DNA of 64,000 nt from Salinibacterium sp. ZJ70 (GCF_011751865.2 NZ_CP061770.1:868001-932000); one strand, 5' to 3'. Counted from the stretch's first letter, positions 51,305 to 60,958 are shown. Notes: a model not told the origin generated them from the sequence alone. Numbers and translations are program-made.

Positions 51305-52162
51305 TCAGCGCGACTGGTCGTTCGCGGGCTCGTCGACGATCTCCGCCACCTCGACGTCATCGGTGTCGGTGTCGGTGTCGAGCCCCGTGGTCGTGGTCGA
51401 AGCGAGCGGCGACGCGTAGCGGTTCACGAACACATCCGACGGCGTGAGGGTGGAGGCAGCCTCGGCCGGCTCGCCTGCCGCCTCATCCGGCGCGCTCACG
51501 ATGGGCTGGCCCACCATGGTTGCGGCGGCGGGGGCGGTGACGGATGCGGGGATGATGACATCCGGCACGACCACATCGGGAGCGTGCTCGACGTTCTGGT
51601 CGGTGTTCGCCGTGAACTGCGCCTCGGCCCACTTCTGCTGCTCGGTGACGAGCGGGTCGACGCTCTGATCCTCGTAGCGCCAGCGCTCGAGGTCGGCGGC
51701 GAAGAGCTTGCGCGCCTTGTTGGGCTTGCGGAGCCACAGGATGAGACGGTCGCGGTACTCGCCCAGGGTCTGCTCAGCCTGGAAGCTGAAGCTCACCGAG
51801 TTGATGCGCATGTCCCTGAGCTGGTGAGCCGCCCAGTCGGCGGCGAGGTCGGATGCGGGGATCGGCAGCAGGCGCACCTGCGTGTCGGCTTCGCGCGCGA
51901 GGCGCTCGGAGTGCTCGCGGGAGGTGGGGGTCTCGCCGTGCCAGCGCACCGCATCCTGACCCACCGAGATGAGTGCGGCGACGGCGCCGGCGCGGGTCTC
52001 GTAATCACGCTGCCCGACGATCCGCTTCACCGTGCTGCGCCCGATGAGCGCGGCGATGAGGCCTGCCACGACGATCGCGACGAAGGGGATCACGGCCGAG
52101 ACGAGCACCTGCTGTCCGGCATCTGAAGAGAACCAGGTCACGAAATCGTTCCACCACTGCAT
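51305..52162 (-). CDS. Single-span membrane protein of unknown function
   Basis: 285-residue protein with one N-terminal membrane helix (residues 18-40, [21 protein letters not shown]) and a long, mostly helical cytosolic part with RKPNKARKLFAADLERWRYEDQS, then a disordered acidic tail (GLDTDTDTDDVEVAEIVDE). No catalytic motif and no named family. Start ATG at 52162 has TATGGT six bases upstream. Transcribed alone. Confidence 0.65.
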   Translation of the reverse strand: MQWWNDFVTWFSSDAGQQVLVSAVIPFVAIVVAGLIAALIGRSTVKRIVGQRDYETRAGAVAALISVGQDAVRWHGETPTSREHSERLAREADTQVRLLPIPASDLAADWAAHQLRDMRINSVSFSFQAEQTLGEYRDRLILWLRKPNKARKLFAADLERWRYEDQSVDPLVTEQQKWAEAQFTANTDQNVEHAPDVVVPDVIIPASVTAPAAATMVGQPIVSAPDEAAGEPAEAASTLTPSDVFVNRYASPLASTTTTGLDTDTDTDDVEVAEIVDEPANDQSR

Positions 52163-52168
52163 GGCCGA

Positions 52169-52174
52169 ACCATA
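52169..52174 (-). promoter_or_regulatory. -10 element of the single-span membrane-protein gene (leaderless)
   Basis: Minus-strand TATGGT, six bases before the ATG at 52162. Confidence 0.5.
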
Positions 52175-52251
52175 AGTCGACGGTCGGCAGAACGGACCGT
52201 CTTCCCCCCGCGTGGCGCGAAAACCCGGAGGCTGCGTTCAGCTTCGCGGGT

Positions 52252-53259
52252 TCAGCCTCGGCGAGCCGTTCCGTGCACCGCGAACGGCTCGATCGCGGCG
52301 ATCTCGTCGGATGTCAGCGGCGCCTGGTCGAGGGTGTCGAGGTTGTCGTCGAGCTGACGCACGCTCGAGGCGCCGATGAGCGCGCTCGTCACGGCCTCCT
52401 GACGCAGCACCCACAGCAGCGCGAGCTGCGCGAGGGTCGCGCCACGGCTCTCCGCGATCTCGTTGAGGCCGCGAGCGCGCTCCAGGTAGACGTCGTCGAT
52501 GGTGTCGGCGTCGATCCAGCGTCCCTCCGCGGCTCGCGAGCCGGCGGGGATGCCCTGCAGGTAGCGATTCGTCAGCAGGCCCTGCGCGAGCGGCGAGAAG
52601 ACGATCGATCCGATGCCGAGATCGGCGATCGTCTCCAGCAGCCCCTCCTCGGGGAGGCGGTTGAACATCGAGTACGACGGCTGGTGGATCAGCAGCGGCA
52701 CACCCTCCGCCGCGAGCGCCTCGTAGGCGCGGCGGGTGTCGTCGGGACCGTAGTTGGAGATGCCGGCGTAGAGCGCCTTGCCGCTGCGCACGGCGTGAGC
52801 GAGGGCGCCCATGGTCTCCTCGATGGGCGTCTCGGGGTCGGGGCGGTGGTGGTAGAAGATGTCGACGTAGTCGAGCCCGAGGCGCGTGAGCGACTGGTCG
52901 AGCGACGACAGCAGGTACTTGCGCGAACCCCACTCGCCGTACGGTCCCGGCCACATGTCGTATCCGGCCTTCGACGACACGATGATCTCGTCGCGGTAGG
53001 GGCGCAGATCGCTCTCGAGGATGCGTCCGAAGTTCTCTTCGGCGGATCCCGCGGGCGGGCCGTAGTTGTTCGCGAGATCGAAGTGGGTCACGCCGCGGTC
53101 GAACGCACGCAGCACGATGTCGCGCTGGGTGGTGAGCGGTCGGTCGTGCCCGAAGTTGTTCCACAGACCAAGGGAGATGCGGGGGAGCTTCAGCCCGCTG
53201 CGCCCGACGCGGGCGTACTCGAGGCGGTCGTAGCGATCGGAGGCGGCGGTGTACGGCAT
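52252..53259 (-). CDS. Aldo/keto reductase (YghZ / glyceraldehyde-3-phosphate reductase type)
   Basis: 335-residue NADPH-dependent AKR14-like enzyme: LPRISLGLWNNFGHDRP, the catalytic tetrad region FDLANNYGPPAGSAEENFG (Asp and Tyr), SSKAGYDMWPGPYGEWGSRK (Lys), DIFYHHRPD (His) and the cofactor loop SALIGASSVRQLDDN. E. coli YghZ reduces L-glyceraldehyde 3-phosphate and methylglyoxal; the same is inferred here. ATG at 53259 with TACGCT six bases upstream. Confidence 0.87.
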   Translation of the reverse strand: MPYTAASDRYDRLEYARVGRSGLKLPRISLGLWNNFGHDRPLTTQRDIVLRAFDRGVTHFDLANNYGPPAGSAEENFGRILESDLRPYRDEIIVSSKAGYDMWPGPYGEWGSRKYLLSSLDQSLTRLGLDYVDIFYHHRPDPETPIEETMGALAHAVRSGKALYAGISNYGPDDTRRAYEALAAEGVPLLIHQPSYSMFNRLPEEGLLETIADLGIGSIVFSPLAQGLLTNRYLQGIPAGSRAAEGRWIDADTIDDVYLERARGLNEIAESRGATLAQLALLWVLRQEAVTSALIGASSVRQLDDNLDTLDQAPLTSDEIAAIEPFAVHGTARRG

Positions 53260-53265
53260 CTGCTC

Positions 53266-53271
53266 AGCGTA
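53266..53271 (-). promoter_or_regulatory. -10 element of the aldo/keto reductase gene (leaderless)
   Basis: Minus-strand TACGCT, six bases before the ATG at 53259. Confidence 0.5.
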
Positions 53272-53329
53272 GGGAACGGAACGCCCCTGCGCCGCGTTGT
53301 ACCCCCTGTCTCACCGAATCCCAGGAAAG

Positions 53330-53335
53330 TAGGGT
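53330..53335 (+). promoter_or_regulatory. -10 element of msrA (leaderless)
   Basis: TAGGGT six bases before the ATG at 53342. Confidence 0.5.
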
Positions 53336-53341
53336 CGCACC

Positions 53342-53869
53342 ATGCGCACATTCGTTCTCGCCGGTGGCTGCTTCTGGTGCCTCGACGCCGTCTATCGCAC
53401 GCTCGAGGGCGTGCAGGATGTCGTTTCGGGGTACACGGGCGGCTCGGTGCCCGACCCCTCGTACGAGCTCGTCTGCACGGGCACGACGGGGCACGCGGAG
53501 GTCGTGGCGGTGACGTTCGACGAAGAGGTCATCCCGTCGGAGGTCATCCTCGACGTGTTCTTCACGCTCCATGACCCACGTCAGCTGAATCGTCAGGGCA
53601 ATGACGTCGGCACGCAGTACCGTTCGGCGGTGTTCTACGCCGATGAGGAGCAGAAGGCGGAGTTCGAGGCAGCGCGTGAGCGGGCATCCGAGCTCTGGGG
53701 TGGGGGAGTGGTCACCACGATCACGCGCCTGGGAGATTTCTACCGAGCTGAGGAGTACCACCAGGACTTCTTCGCGAAGAACCCTGGCCAGGGATACTGC
53801 ATGGCGGTTGCCGTGCCCAAGGTCAACAAGGTGCGGAAGGGGTTCGCGCAGTACATCAAGGTCGCGTGA
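53342..53869 (+). CDS. msrA: Peptide-methionine (S)-S-oxide reductase
   Basis: 175-residue MsrA that repairs methionine-S-sulfoxide. The catalytic motif GGCFWCLDAVYR has Cys10; VVSGYTGGSVPDPSYELVC and GHAEVVAVTFD follow. The C-terminal resolving-cysteine region of E. coli MsrA is reduced: the tail GQGYCMAVAVPKVNKVRK holds one cysteine, so thioredoxin recycling would use that single residue. Divergent from the aldo/keto reductase. Confidence 0.93.
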   Translation: MRTFVLAGGCFWCLDAVYRTLEGVQDVVSGYTGGSVPDPSYELVCTGTTGHAEVVAVTFDEEVIPSEVILDVFFTLHDPRQLNRQGNDVGTQYRSAVFYADEEQKAEFEAARERASELWGGGVVTTITRLGDFYRAEEYHQDFFAKNPGQGYCMAVAVPKVNKVRKGFAQYIKVA

Positions 53870-53887
53870 GTCCGGGGGTTGCGCTCC

Positions 53888-53908
53888 AAAGCTAATGGCA
53901 TTAGCTTT
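53888..53908. promoter_or_regulatory. TetR-type operator before the hydrolase-tetR pair
   Basis: AAAGCTAAT-GGC-ATTAGCTTT, perfect 9-bp arms, eight bases before the ATG at 53916. A/T-rich in a GC-rich setting; it overlaps the likely promoter. It is probably the site of the TetR protein encoded second in the operon. Confidence 0.7.
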
Positions 53909-53915
53909 TGGGGCC

Positions 53916-54755
53916 ATGACCTCCTTCCTGAACCGCCCCGACGGCGACGCCCGGCGCCGCCTCGCCTACGCCGTCCGTGGCGCAGGTCCCCTCGTCATCA
54001 CCGTTCCCGGCATGGGCGATCTGCGCAGCGCCGACGACGCACTCGCCGATGCGCTCCTCGCGGACGGCTTCCGCGTCGCACAGTTCGACCTGCGCGGGCA
54101 CGGCGACTCCGACATCGGGTTCGCCGAGCTCGGCGACGCCGCCACCGCATCCGACATCGCCGCCCTCATCGACGAACTCGGAGGGCCGGCGCTCGTCATC
54201 GGAACCTCGATGAGCGCGTCGGCCGCGGTGCTCGCCGCCGCCCAGCATCCAGAGCTCGTGCGCGGGATCGTGCTGCTGTCGCCGTTCGTGCGCAACGCGC
54301 CCGGGGATCCGCGCATGATGCGCGCGATGTTCCGGATGCTGTTCGCACGACCGTGGGGCGTCGCAGCCTGGACCTGGTACTACCGCTCCGTCATCAACAA
54401 GGGCACGGCCCCTGCGGATCACGCAGCGCACGTCGCCGAGATCCGCGCGTGGCTGCGCCGACCCGGCCGCCTCGCCGACTTCCGCCGGCTTGCGGTGACC
54501 CTCGACCACTCCGAGGTCGCCGAGCGCGCAGCTGGCGTCACGGTGCCCGCACTCGCCGTCATCGGTGCGCTCGATCCCGACTACCGCGACCCCGCCGCCG
54601 AACTCGCGCACGTGGGCGATGTGCTGGGTGCCGAGACACTGCTCGTCGACGACGCGGCGCACTACCCCCACCGCCAGCGTCCGGAGCTCGTGTTGCCCGC
54701 GATCCGCGACTTCGCCGCCCGCACCGCGGGCGCACGGAACGGCACCCGTGCCTAG
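53916..54755 (+). CDS. Alpha/beta hydrolase
   Basis: 279-residue alpha/beta hydrolase: oxyanion segment VITVPGMGDLRSADDAL, QFDLRGHGDSD, nucleophile elbow VIGTSMSASAAV (Ser in GTSMS), acid in ALAVIGALDPDYRDP and His in DDAAHYPHRQRP. The cap region is short. Substrate unknown; the partner TetR gene and A/T-rich operator suggest an inducible esterase or lactonase. ATG at 53916; the frame is open upstream into msrA but has no coding sense there. Confidence 0.83.
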   Translation: MTSFLNRPDGDARRRLAYAVRGAGPLVITVPGMGDLRSADDALADALLADGFRVAQFDLRGHGDSDIGFAELGDAATASDIAALIDELGGPALVIGTSMSASAAVLAAAQHPELVRGIVLLSPFVRNAPGDPRMMRAMFRMLFARPWGVAAWTWYYRSVINKGTAPADHAAHVAEIRAWLRRPGRLADFRRLAVTLDHSEVAERAAGVTVPALAVIGALDPDYRDPAAELAHVGDVLGAETLLVDDAAHYPHRQRPELVLPAIRDFAARTAGARNGTRA

Positions 54756-55329
54756 GGCGGGACTCAGTCGAGATGCGGTCGTCGCGATCGCCGTCGAACT
54801 CCTCGACGACGATCCCGCCACGCCGCTGACACTTGCCCGCGTCGCGGCGCGGGCAGGGGTCGCTGTGCCGAGTCTCTACAAGCACGTCCCCTCGCTCGAC
54901 GCCCTGCGTGACGCCGTCGCCACCGTCGCCATCATGCGCTTCACCGAGGCGGTCGAGCAGGCGGCCCCGTCGAGCGACGGGCGCAGCGCCGTCCGATCCG
55001 TGGGGCGTGCCATCCGTGCGTTCGCGACCGCGCATCCCGGTCTCTATGCAGCCAGTCAGCCCGCGCCCGGGCACGAATCATCAGCAGATTATGTCGCCGC
55101 GGCCTCGCGTGCCGTCGCCGCGCTCTCGACCGCGCTCGCCGCGGGCGGGGTGCCCGAGGAGCGCCGCGTCGATGCCGTGCGCATCCTGCGCGCCGCCACC
55201 CACGGCTTCATCGTGCTCGACGCGGCGGGCGGGTTCCGGATGCCGGACGACGTGGATGCGAGCTACGAGCGCCTGCTCGACGTCACCTGGGCGGGGCTCG
55301 CGACCCTCGGGGAGCACTCGCCTGAATGA
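54748..55329 (+). CDS. TetR-family regulator (WHG-domain type)
   Basis: 193-residue repressor. N-terminal helix-turn-helix: LTLARVAARAGVAVPSLYKHV (residues 30-50, split LTLARVAARAGVAV, PSLYKHV); C-terminal ligand domain with RAFATAHPGLYAASQPAPG and RILRAATHGFIVLDAAGGF, the WHG type. GTG at 54748 overlaps the hydrolase stop by eight bases, so it is second in the operon and would autorepress through the palindrome at 53888-53908. Confidence 0.85.
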   Translation: MPRAGLSRDAVVAIAVELLDDDPATPLTLARVAARAGVAVPSLYKHVPSLDALRDAVATVAIMRFTEAVEQAAPSSDGRSAVRSVGRAIRAFATAHPGLYAASQPAPGHESSADYVAAASRAVAALSTALAAGGVPEERRVDAVRILRAATHGFIVLDAAGGFRMPDDVDASYERLLDVTWAGLATLGEHSPE

Positions 55330-55408
55330 TCGCCGAGAGGTGGGTCCGCGCGCGTGCACGCGGAGTACGGTCGAGGCACGAGCCGTGCCACATGCAAGGG
55401 AGTCGATC

Positions 55409-55621
55409 ATGAGTGACAGCAGCACCATCGACCAGCGCTGGGTCGCGTTCGGCGAATCGGGAGCCCTCGGAACCATCCACCGCGTCGGGGACACATTCAA
55501 GATGAAGCTGCTCTCCGACACCGAATATCGCGGCAGCTATCCGAGCCTCGACGTCGCCAAGAGCGCCCTCCACGCGGCGCTCCTGCCCGGATCCGACATG
55601 CCGGAGTTCCGCGAGCACTGA
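55409..55621 (+). CDS. Small conserved protein of unknown function
   Basis: 70-residue soluble protein: RWVAFGESGALGTIHRVGDT, FKMKLLSDTEYRGSYPSLD and HAALLPGSDMPEFREH. It resembles a short beta-rich protein seen in other Microbacteriaceae; no function known. AAGGGAG lies eight bases before the ATG at 55409. Alternative frames over this stretch are long but artefactual. Confidence 0.65.
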   Translation: MSDSSTIDQRWVAFGESGALGTIHRVGDTFKMKLLSDTEYRGSYPSLDVAKSALHAALLPGSDMPEFREH

Positions 55622-55796
55622 GGGTCCACCCCTCCTCCACCTGTGCGGGCCGCGCCGCGCGTCCACGAGACGGCGGCGCGGTCCGTCGTGCGGGTGCGGG
55701 ATCCGCGACGCTTCGGGGACGACGCACGGTCGGGGTGAATCCGGCACGACGACCACGGCCGTGCGTCGCCCATCCGCACGCACCCCTGGAGGAGCC

Positions 55797-56267
55797 ATGC
55801 CCGACACGATCACCGTCACGGGACTCATCGCGACGCCCATCACCCACACCGTCACGAGCGAAGGGCTCGAGATCAGCTCGTTCCGTCTCGTCTCGCATCA
55901 CCGCCGCTTCGACCGCGACACCCGAAGCTGGGTCGACGGCGACACCAACTGGTTTTCGATCACGGCATTCCGGCAGCTGGCCGCGAACCTGCACACCTCC
56001 CTCGAGAAGGGGCAGCGCGTCGTCGTCACGGGGCGACTGCGCGTGCGCGAATGGCGCGACGGCGAGAAGAGCGGGCGGGATGTCGAGATCATCGCCGATG
56101 CCCTCGGGCCCGACCTCGCATGGGGCACCGCCGAGTACACGAAGACGCCTCGCGCGGCTGCCGCGACGCAGGGTGCTCCCCAGGTCGCCGAGGCGCCGAC
56201 AGCCGCCGACGCTGACGCCGCGGGCTTCCCCGCCGAGAGCGAACTCGCCGAGGCGCTGCCGTTCTAG
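55797..56267 (+). CDS. ssb: Single-stranded DNA-binding protein (short paralogue)
   Basis: 156-residue SSB with a single OB fold (residues 1-115): ITVTGLIATPITH, LEISSFRLVSHHRRFD, TNWFSITAFRQLAANL and KGQRVVVTGRLRVREW. The disordered tail is short and Ala-rich and ends ELAEALPF. Only the terminal Pro-Phe resembles the DDDIPF partner-binding tip of housekeeping SSB, so this is probably an accessory SSB. GGAGGAG precedes the ATG at 55797 closely. Confidence 0.82.
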   Translation: MPDTITVTGLIATPITHTVTSEGLEISSFRLVSHHRRFDRDTRSWVDGDTNWFSITAFRQLAANLHTSLEKGQRVVVTGRLRVREWRDGEKSGRDVEIIADALGPDLAWGTAEYTKTPRAAAATQGAPQVAEAPTAADADAAGFPAESELAEALPF

Positions 56268-56314
56268 ACTCGTGAGCGCTACGCCGATCGGGCGGAGCGC
56301 ACCGAGAGGAACCC

Positions 56315-56782
56315 ATGAGACGACCGCGCCGCACGACCGCCGCTGTCATCCTCGTGGCCGCATCCCTCGCACTCGTCGGCTGCACGGCGCAGGCCCCCGC
56401 GCCCACGACGGCGCCTGTCGAGTCTCCCGGCGCGACGCCCACGCCGGAGCCCACGGTCGCTCCCGAGCCCGTCTTCGATGGCACGGCCACCGATAACAAG
56501 GCGTTCTTCGACTGGGTGAACGAGGAGCTCATCGCCTCGGGGACCGCGCTCAACGGGGCTGCATTCGTCGACAACCTCGAAGGCGCCGGCTTCCCGCGTG
56601 ACGTCATGGAGGTCACCCCCGACACCACCTCGATCGGGATCGCGGCCGACAACATCGTGTTCTCGATCCGGTTCGGCGAGGAGTGCCTGCTCGGGCAGTG
56701 GGGCAACATCGGCTACACGAGCATGGTCGCCCCGGTGCTCTCGACGGGCCGCTGCATCGTCGGAACCGAACGCCCCGCCTGA
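56315..56782 (+). CDS. Predicted lipoprotein of unknown function
   Basis: 155-residue exported lipoprotein: signal peptide with lipobox LVGC (Cys23), a Pro/Thr-rich linker, then a folded domain with NKAFFDWVNEELIAS, VDNLEGAGFPRDVMEVT and a cysteine pair (EECLLGQWG, STGRCIVG). It resembles a small Microbacteriaceae lipoprotein family (possibly DUF6993, unverified). Function unknown. GAGAGGAA precedes the ATG. A 58-bp palindrome begins right at its stop codon. Confidence 0.7.
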   Translation: MRRPRRTTAAVILVAASLALVGCTAQAPAPTTAPVESPGATPTPEPTVAPEPVFDGTATDNKAFFDWVNEELIASGTALNGAAFVDNLEGAGFPRDVMEVTPDTTSIGIAADNIVFSIRFGEECLLGQWGNIGYTSMVAPVLSTGRCIVGTERPA

Positions 56783-56840
56783 TGAGGTGTCAGTTTGGGC
56801 CGCCCGAGCGCTCGCCCAGGCGACACAAACTGACACCTCA
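56783..56840. repeat. Long palindrome, copy A (3' of lipoprotein gene)
   Basis: Perfect 15-bp arms TGAGGTGTCAGTTTG (56783-56797) and CAAACTGACACCTCA (56826-56840) around a GC-rich centre. The same arms recur at 57498-57553, on the other side of the GNAT gene. Confidence 0.85.
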
Positions 56841-56875
56841 GGGCCGCGCAGGGATCCGGGGTTGCGGGCGGGCCG

Positions 56876-57445
56876 TCAGAGCTCGAGGCGCATGAGCACG
56901 CGCGGGAAGCCGTTCAGCACCGAGGTGGTCTCGGCGGCCATCGTGAAGCCCGCCTTCTCGAACAGCGACCGGGTGCCCACGTACGCCATCGTCTTGTCGA
57001 CCGTCGCGCCCTGATTGTCGACCGGGTAGGCCTCCACAACGGGCGCACCGTGCTGGCGTGCGAACTCGACGGCACCTGACACGAGCTGGTGCGCGATACC
57101 GCGTCCGCGGAAGCCGGGACGCACCTTCACGCACCACAGTGACCACACATCCTGATCGTCCACGTGCGGGATCTTACGGTTCGTCGCGAAGCTCGTGTCG
57201 GCGCGGCGGTGGATCGCGGCCCATCCGACGACCTCGTCGCCGTCGTAGGCGAGCACACCGGGAGGCGGGTCGAGCTGGGTGAGCTCGCGGGCCTTCGCGC
57301 CGCGCTCCTGGCGGTGAAGGGCCCGGTTCTCGGCGGGGGAGACGCGGTAGCTGATGCACCAGCAGGCTTCCGAATCCGGATTCTTCGGCCCCACCATCGT
57401 CGCCAGGTCGTCGAATTCCGTTGCTCCGCGCACCACGATCGTCAT
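56876..57445 (-). CDS. GNAT-family N-acetyltransferase
   Basis: 189-residue acetyltransferase: acetyl-CoA motif VRPGFRGRGIAHQLV (R/QxxGxG/A) near residue 115, preceded by DVWSLWCVKV and followed by GAPVVEAYPVDNQGATVDKT. An N-terminal CWCISYR segment resembles DUF4111-like or YjdJ-type acetyltransferases of actinobacteria. Substrate unknown. The start is ATG at 57445. The gene is bracketed by two copies of the same long palindrome, so it may move or be insulated as a unit. Confidence 0.78.
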   Translation of the reverse strand: MTIVVRGATEFDDLATMVGPKNPDSEACWCISYRVSPAENRALHRQERGAKARELTQLDPPPGVLAYDGDEVVGWAAIHRRADTSFATNRKIPHVDDQDVWSLWCVKVRPGFRGRGIAHQLVSGAVEFARQHGAPVVEAYPVDNQGATVDKTMAYVGTRSLFEKAGFTMAAETTSVLNGFPRVLMRLEL

Positions 57446-57497
57446 GCACACAGCCTCGCACCGATCCGCGGCGGCGGCACCGGGCGCCCCACCTGGC

Positions 57498-57553
57498 GAG
57501 GTGTCAGTTTGTGCCGCCTGCGCCCGCGCCGGGGCGGCACAAACTGACACCTC
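57498..57553. repeat. Long palindrome, copy B (5' of GNAT gene)
   Basis: Perfect 21-bp arms (57498-57518 and 57533-57553), beginning GAGGTGTCAGTTTGTG and ending CACAAACTGACACCTC, around a 14-base loop. The outer 14 bases are shared with copy A; the inner stem differs. Confidence 0.87.
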
Positions 57554-57682
57554 ACGGGCGGGAGGGGGCGGGACTCGTGGGCGGCGCCTTCGCAGCGCCT
57601 CGTTCACAGCGGCCCCGTCCGTCGCAGTCGGCTAGCCTGGGGAGTTGACCCCCGGACTCTCGGAGAAAGCAGCAGATACGGC

Positions 57683-59362
<1,680 letters not shown>

Positions 59363-59380
59363 CCGTCGCGGAATATCGGG

Positions 59381-59421
59381 AGCCGCGGCCGATCGGGGAG
59401 GGATCCTCGTCGGCCGCGGCT
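59381..59421. terminator. Terminator after ettA
   Basis: Perfect 12-bp stem AGCCGCGGCCGA/TCGGCCGCGGCT with a 17-base loop that can fold further (GAGG/CCTC). The next start codon follows 23 bases later. Confidence 0.65.
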
Positions 59422-59443
59422 TCCGCATCTCGAGGAGGACCGC

Positions 59444-59926
59444 GTGACCCGCATCCACATCCCCATCCGGCTGCGCTGGAGCGACTTCGACGCGTACGCG
59501 CACGTCAACAATGCGGAGATGCTGCGCATCCTCGAGGAGGCGCGCATCGAAGCCTTCTGGCGGCCGGGCCCCACGGTCGCGCCCGAGGACGTGCGCCCGA
59601 CCGCGGTCATCGACGCGGGACCGAATGCCTCCACGTTCAGCCTCATCGCGCGTCAGGAGATCGAGTACCTCGCTCCCATCCCGTACCAGCGGGCGCCCAT
59701 CGACGTCGAGCTGTGGATCGGTCGGATCGGCGGTGCGAGCTTCCAGGTCTGCTACGAGATCTACTCACCCGCGGGCGTCGAACCGCGCATCTGCTATACG
59801 CTCGCGTCCACAGATCTGGTGCTCGTCGAGGCGGCAACCGGCCAGCCCACGCGCATCCCCCCGGAGATCCGCAAGCTCCTCGCCGAGTACACCGAAGAGC
59901 CCGTGCGCTTCCGCAAGCGCTCCTGA
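59444..59926 (+). CDS. Acyl-CoA thioesterase (hotdog fold, 4HBT type)
   Basis: 160-residue thioesterase: IRLRWSDFDAYAHVNNAEMLRILEEAR holds the 4HBT catalytic segment (Asp in SDFDAYAHVNN; shown here in part). YLAPIPYQRAPIDVELWIGRI and FQVCYEIYSPAG form the hotdog strands. It hydrolyses an acyl-CoA, substrate unknown. GTG start at 59444 with GAGGAGG seven bases upstream, a good ribosome binding site. Confidence 0.83.
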   Translation: MTRIHIPIRLRWSDFDAYAHVNNAEMLRILEEARIEAFWRPGPTVAPEDVRPTAVIDAGPNASTFSLIARQEIEYLAPIPYQRAPIDVELWIGRIGGASFQVCYEIYSPAGVEPRICYTLASTDLVLVEAATGQPTRIPPEIRKLLAEYTEEPVRFRKRS

Positions 59927-59986
59927 ACGACGGGCGTCCCAGCCCTGCCAGCCACCACACGACACCCGACCCTGAGAGGAACCACC

Positions 59987-60376
59987 ATGCCCCGCACTCA
60001 CATCTCGTCCGGATCCGCCTTCGAGGAGAAGATCGGCTACTCGCGTGCCGTCGTCGTCGGCGACACCGTCTACGTCTCGGGCACCACCGGATACGACTAC
60101 GCCACGGGTGAGATCTCGGACGACGTCGCCGAGCAGGCCGCTCAGACGCTGCGCAACATCCAGGCAGCCCTCGAGCAGGCTGGATCCAGCCTCGACGAGG
60201 TCGTGCGCGCCACCTACATGCTCACCGACGGCCGCGACTTCGAGGCGTGCTGGCCCGCCCTGCGCGAGGCGTTCGCCTCCGCCCGCCCCGCCTGCACGAT
60301 GATCCAGGTTCCGCTCATGGAGCCGGAGATGAAGATCGAGATCGAGGTCACGGCCGTCATCGGCTCCGCCGCCTGA
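59987..60376 (+). CDS. RidA/YjgF/UK114 family protein without the archetypal arginine
   Basis: 129-residue Rid-family trimer-type protein: GDTVYVSGTTGYDYATG, QTLRNIQAALEQAGSSLDEV and ATYMLTDGRDFEACWPALREAF. In RidA the imine-binding arginine sits in PARS; here the motif is RPACTMIQVPL, so a cysteine replaces that arginine. The protein probably belongs to a Rid subfamily that is not a 2-aminoacrylate deaminase. GAGAGGAA precedes the ATG. A strong hairpin follows. Confidence 0.8.
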   Translation: MPRTHISSGSAFEEKIGYSRAVVVGDTVYVSGTTGYDYATGEISDDVAEQAAQTLRNIQAALEQAGSSLDEVVRATYMLTDGRDFEACWPALREAFASARPACTMIQVPLMEPEMKIEIEVTAVIGSAA

Positions 60377-60388
60377 CCTACGCCGTCC

Positions 60389-60424
60389 GGCCGCGCGATG
60401 CTCCCGGGGGAGTAGCGCGCGGCC
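60389..60424 (+). terminator. Terminator after the RidA-like gene
   Basis: Nine-bp outer stem GGCCGCGCG/CGCGCGGCC with an inner CTCCC/GGGAG hairpin. Confidence 0.7.
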
Positions 60425-60513
60425 TCCGGTCGGCGGATCCGCTCGGTGCGGGTGCGGCCATAGCCTCGGCGCACAGCGTCGCGTTCGCGTCGCATCCGCC
60501 GAAGGAGATCGCC

Positions 60514-60936
60514 ATGACCGCTTCCGCCATGGGCACCGCTTCGGGTGCCCGAGTCACTGCCGCAACCATCGCACTCGCCGCCATCGCCGCTGCTGCGGGC
60601 GCGGCGGCGCTGGGCCTCGCCGCACTGCTGCTCGGCGCGGCCCCCGGCTTTCCGCCCGTGCAGCCCATGATCGCGGCACCGTTCGCCGCCGCCGGCACGC
60701 TCGCGGCGATCGGAGGCTGGCTGCTCGTCGTGCGATTCGTGCGCCGCTCGGCCGCCGTGCTGCGCGTGCTCGTTCCCGTGGCGCTCGCGCTGTCGTGGAT
60801 CCCCGATGTCGTGCTGCTCGCGACGGGGTTCGTGCCGGGAGCGACCCCCATCGCGGTCGTCGCCCTCATGCTCATGCATGTGGTCGCCGCGACTGCCGCG
60901 GTCTTCGCGGGGCGCCGGATCGCGCCAGCTCGCTGA
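60514..60936 (+). CDS. DUF6069-like four-helix membrane protein
   Basis: 140-residue protein with four membrane helices: GARVTAATIALAAIAAAAGA, the segment after MIAAPFAAAGTLAAIGGWL, LVPVALALSWIPDVVLLAT and IAVVALMLMHVVAATAAVF. The pattern SWIPDVVLL and the histidine in MLMHVVAA are those of a small actinobacterial membrane family (DUF6069 by recollection). Function unknown. GAAGGAG seven bases before the ATG at 60514; the frame is open further upstream but that part overlaps the RidA-like gene. Confidence 0.7.
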   Translation: MTASAMGTASGARVTAATIALAAIAAAAGAAALGLAALLLGAAPGFPPVQPMIAAPFAAAGTLAAIGGWLLVVRFVRRSAAVLRVLVPVALALSWIPDVVLLATGFVPGATPIAVVALMLMHVVAATAAVFAGRRIAPAR

Positions 60937-60958
60937 GAGACGCGGTGGGTGGCCGACG

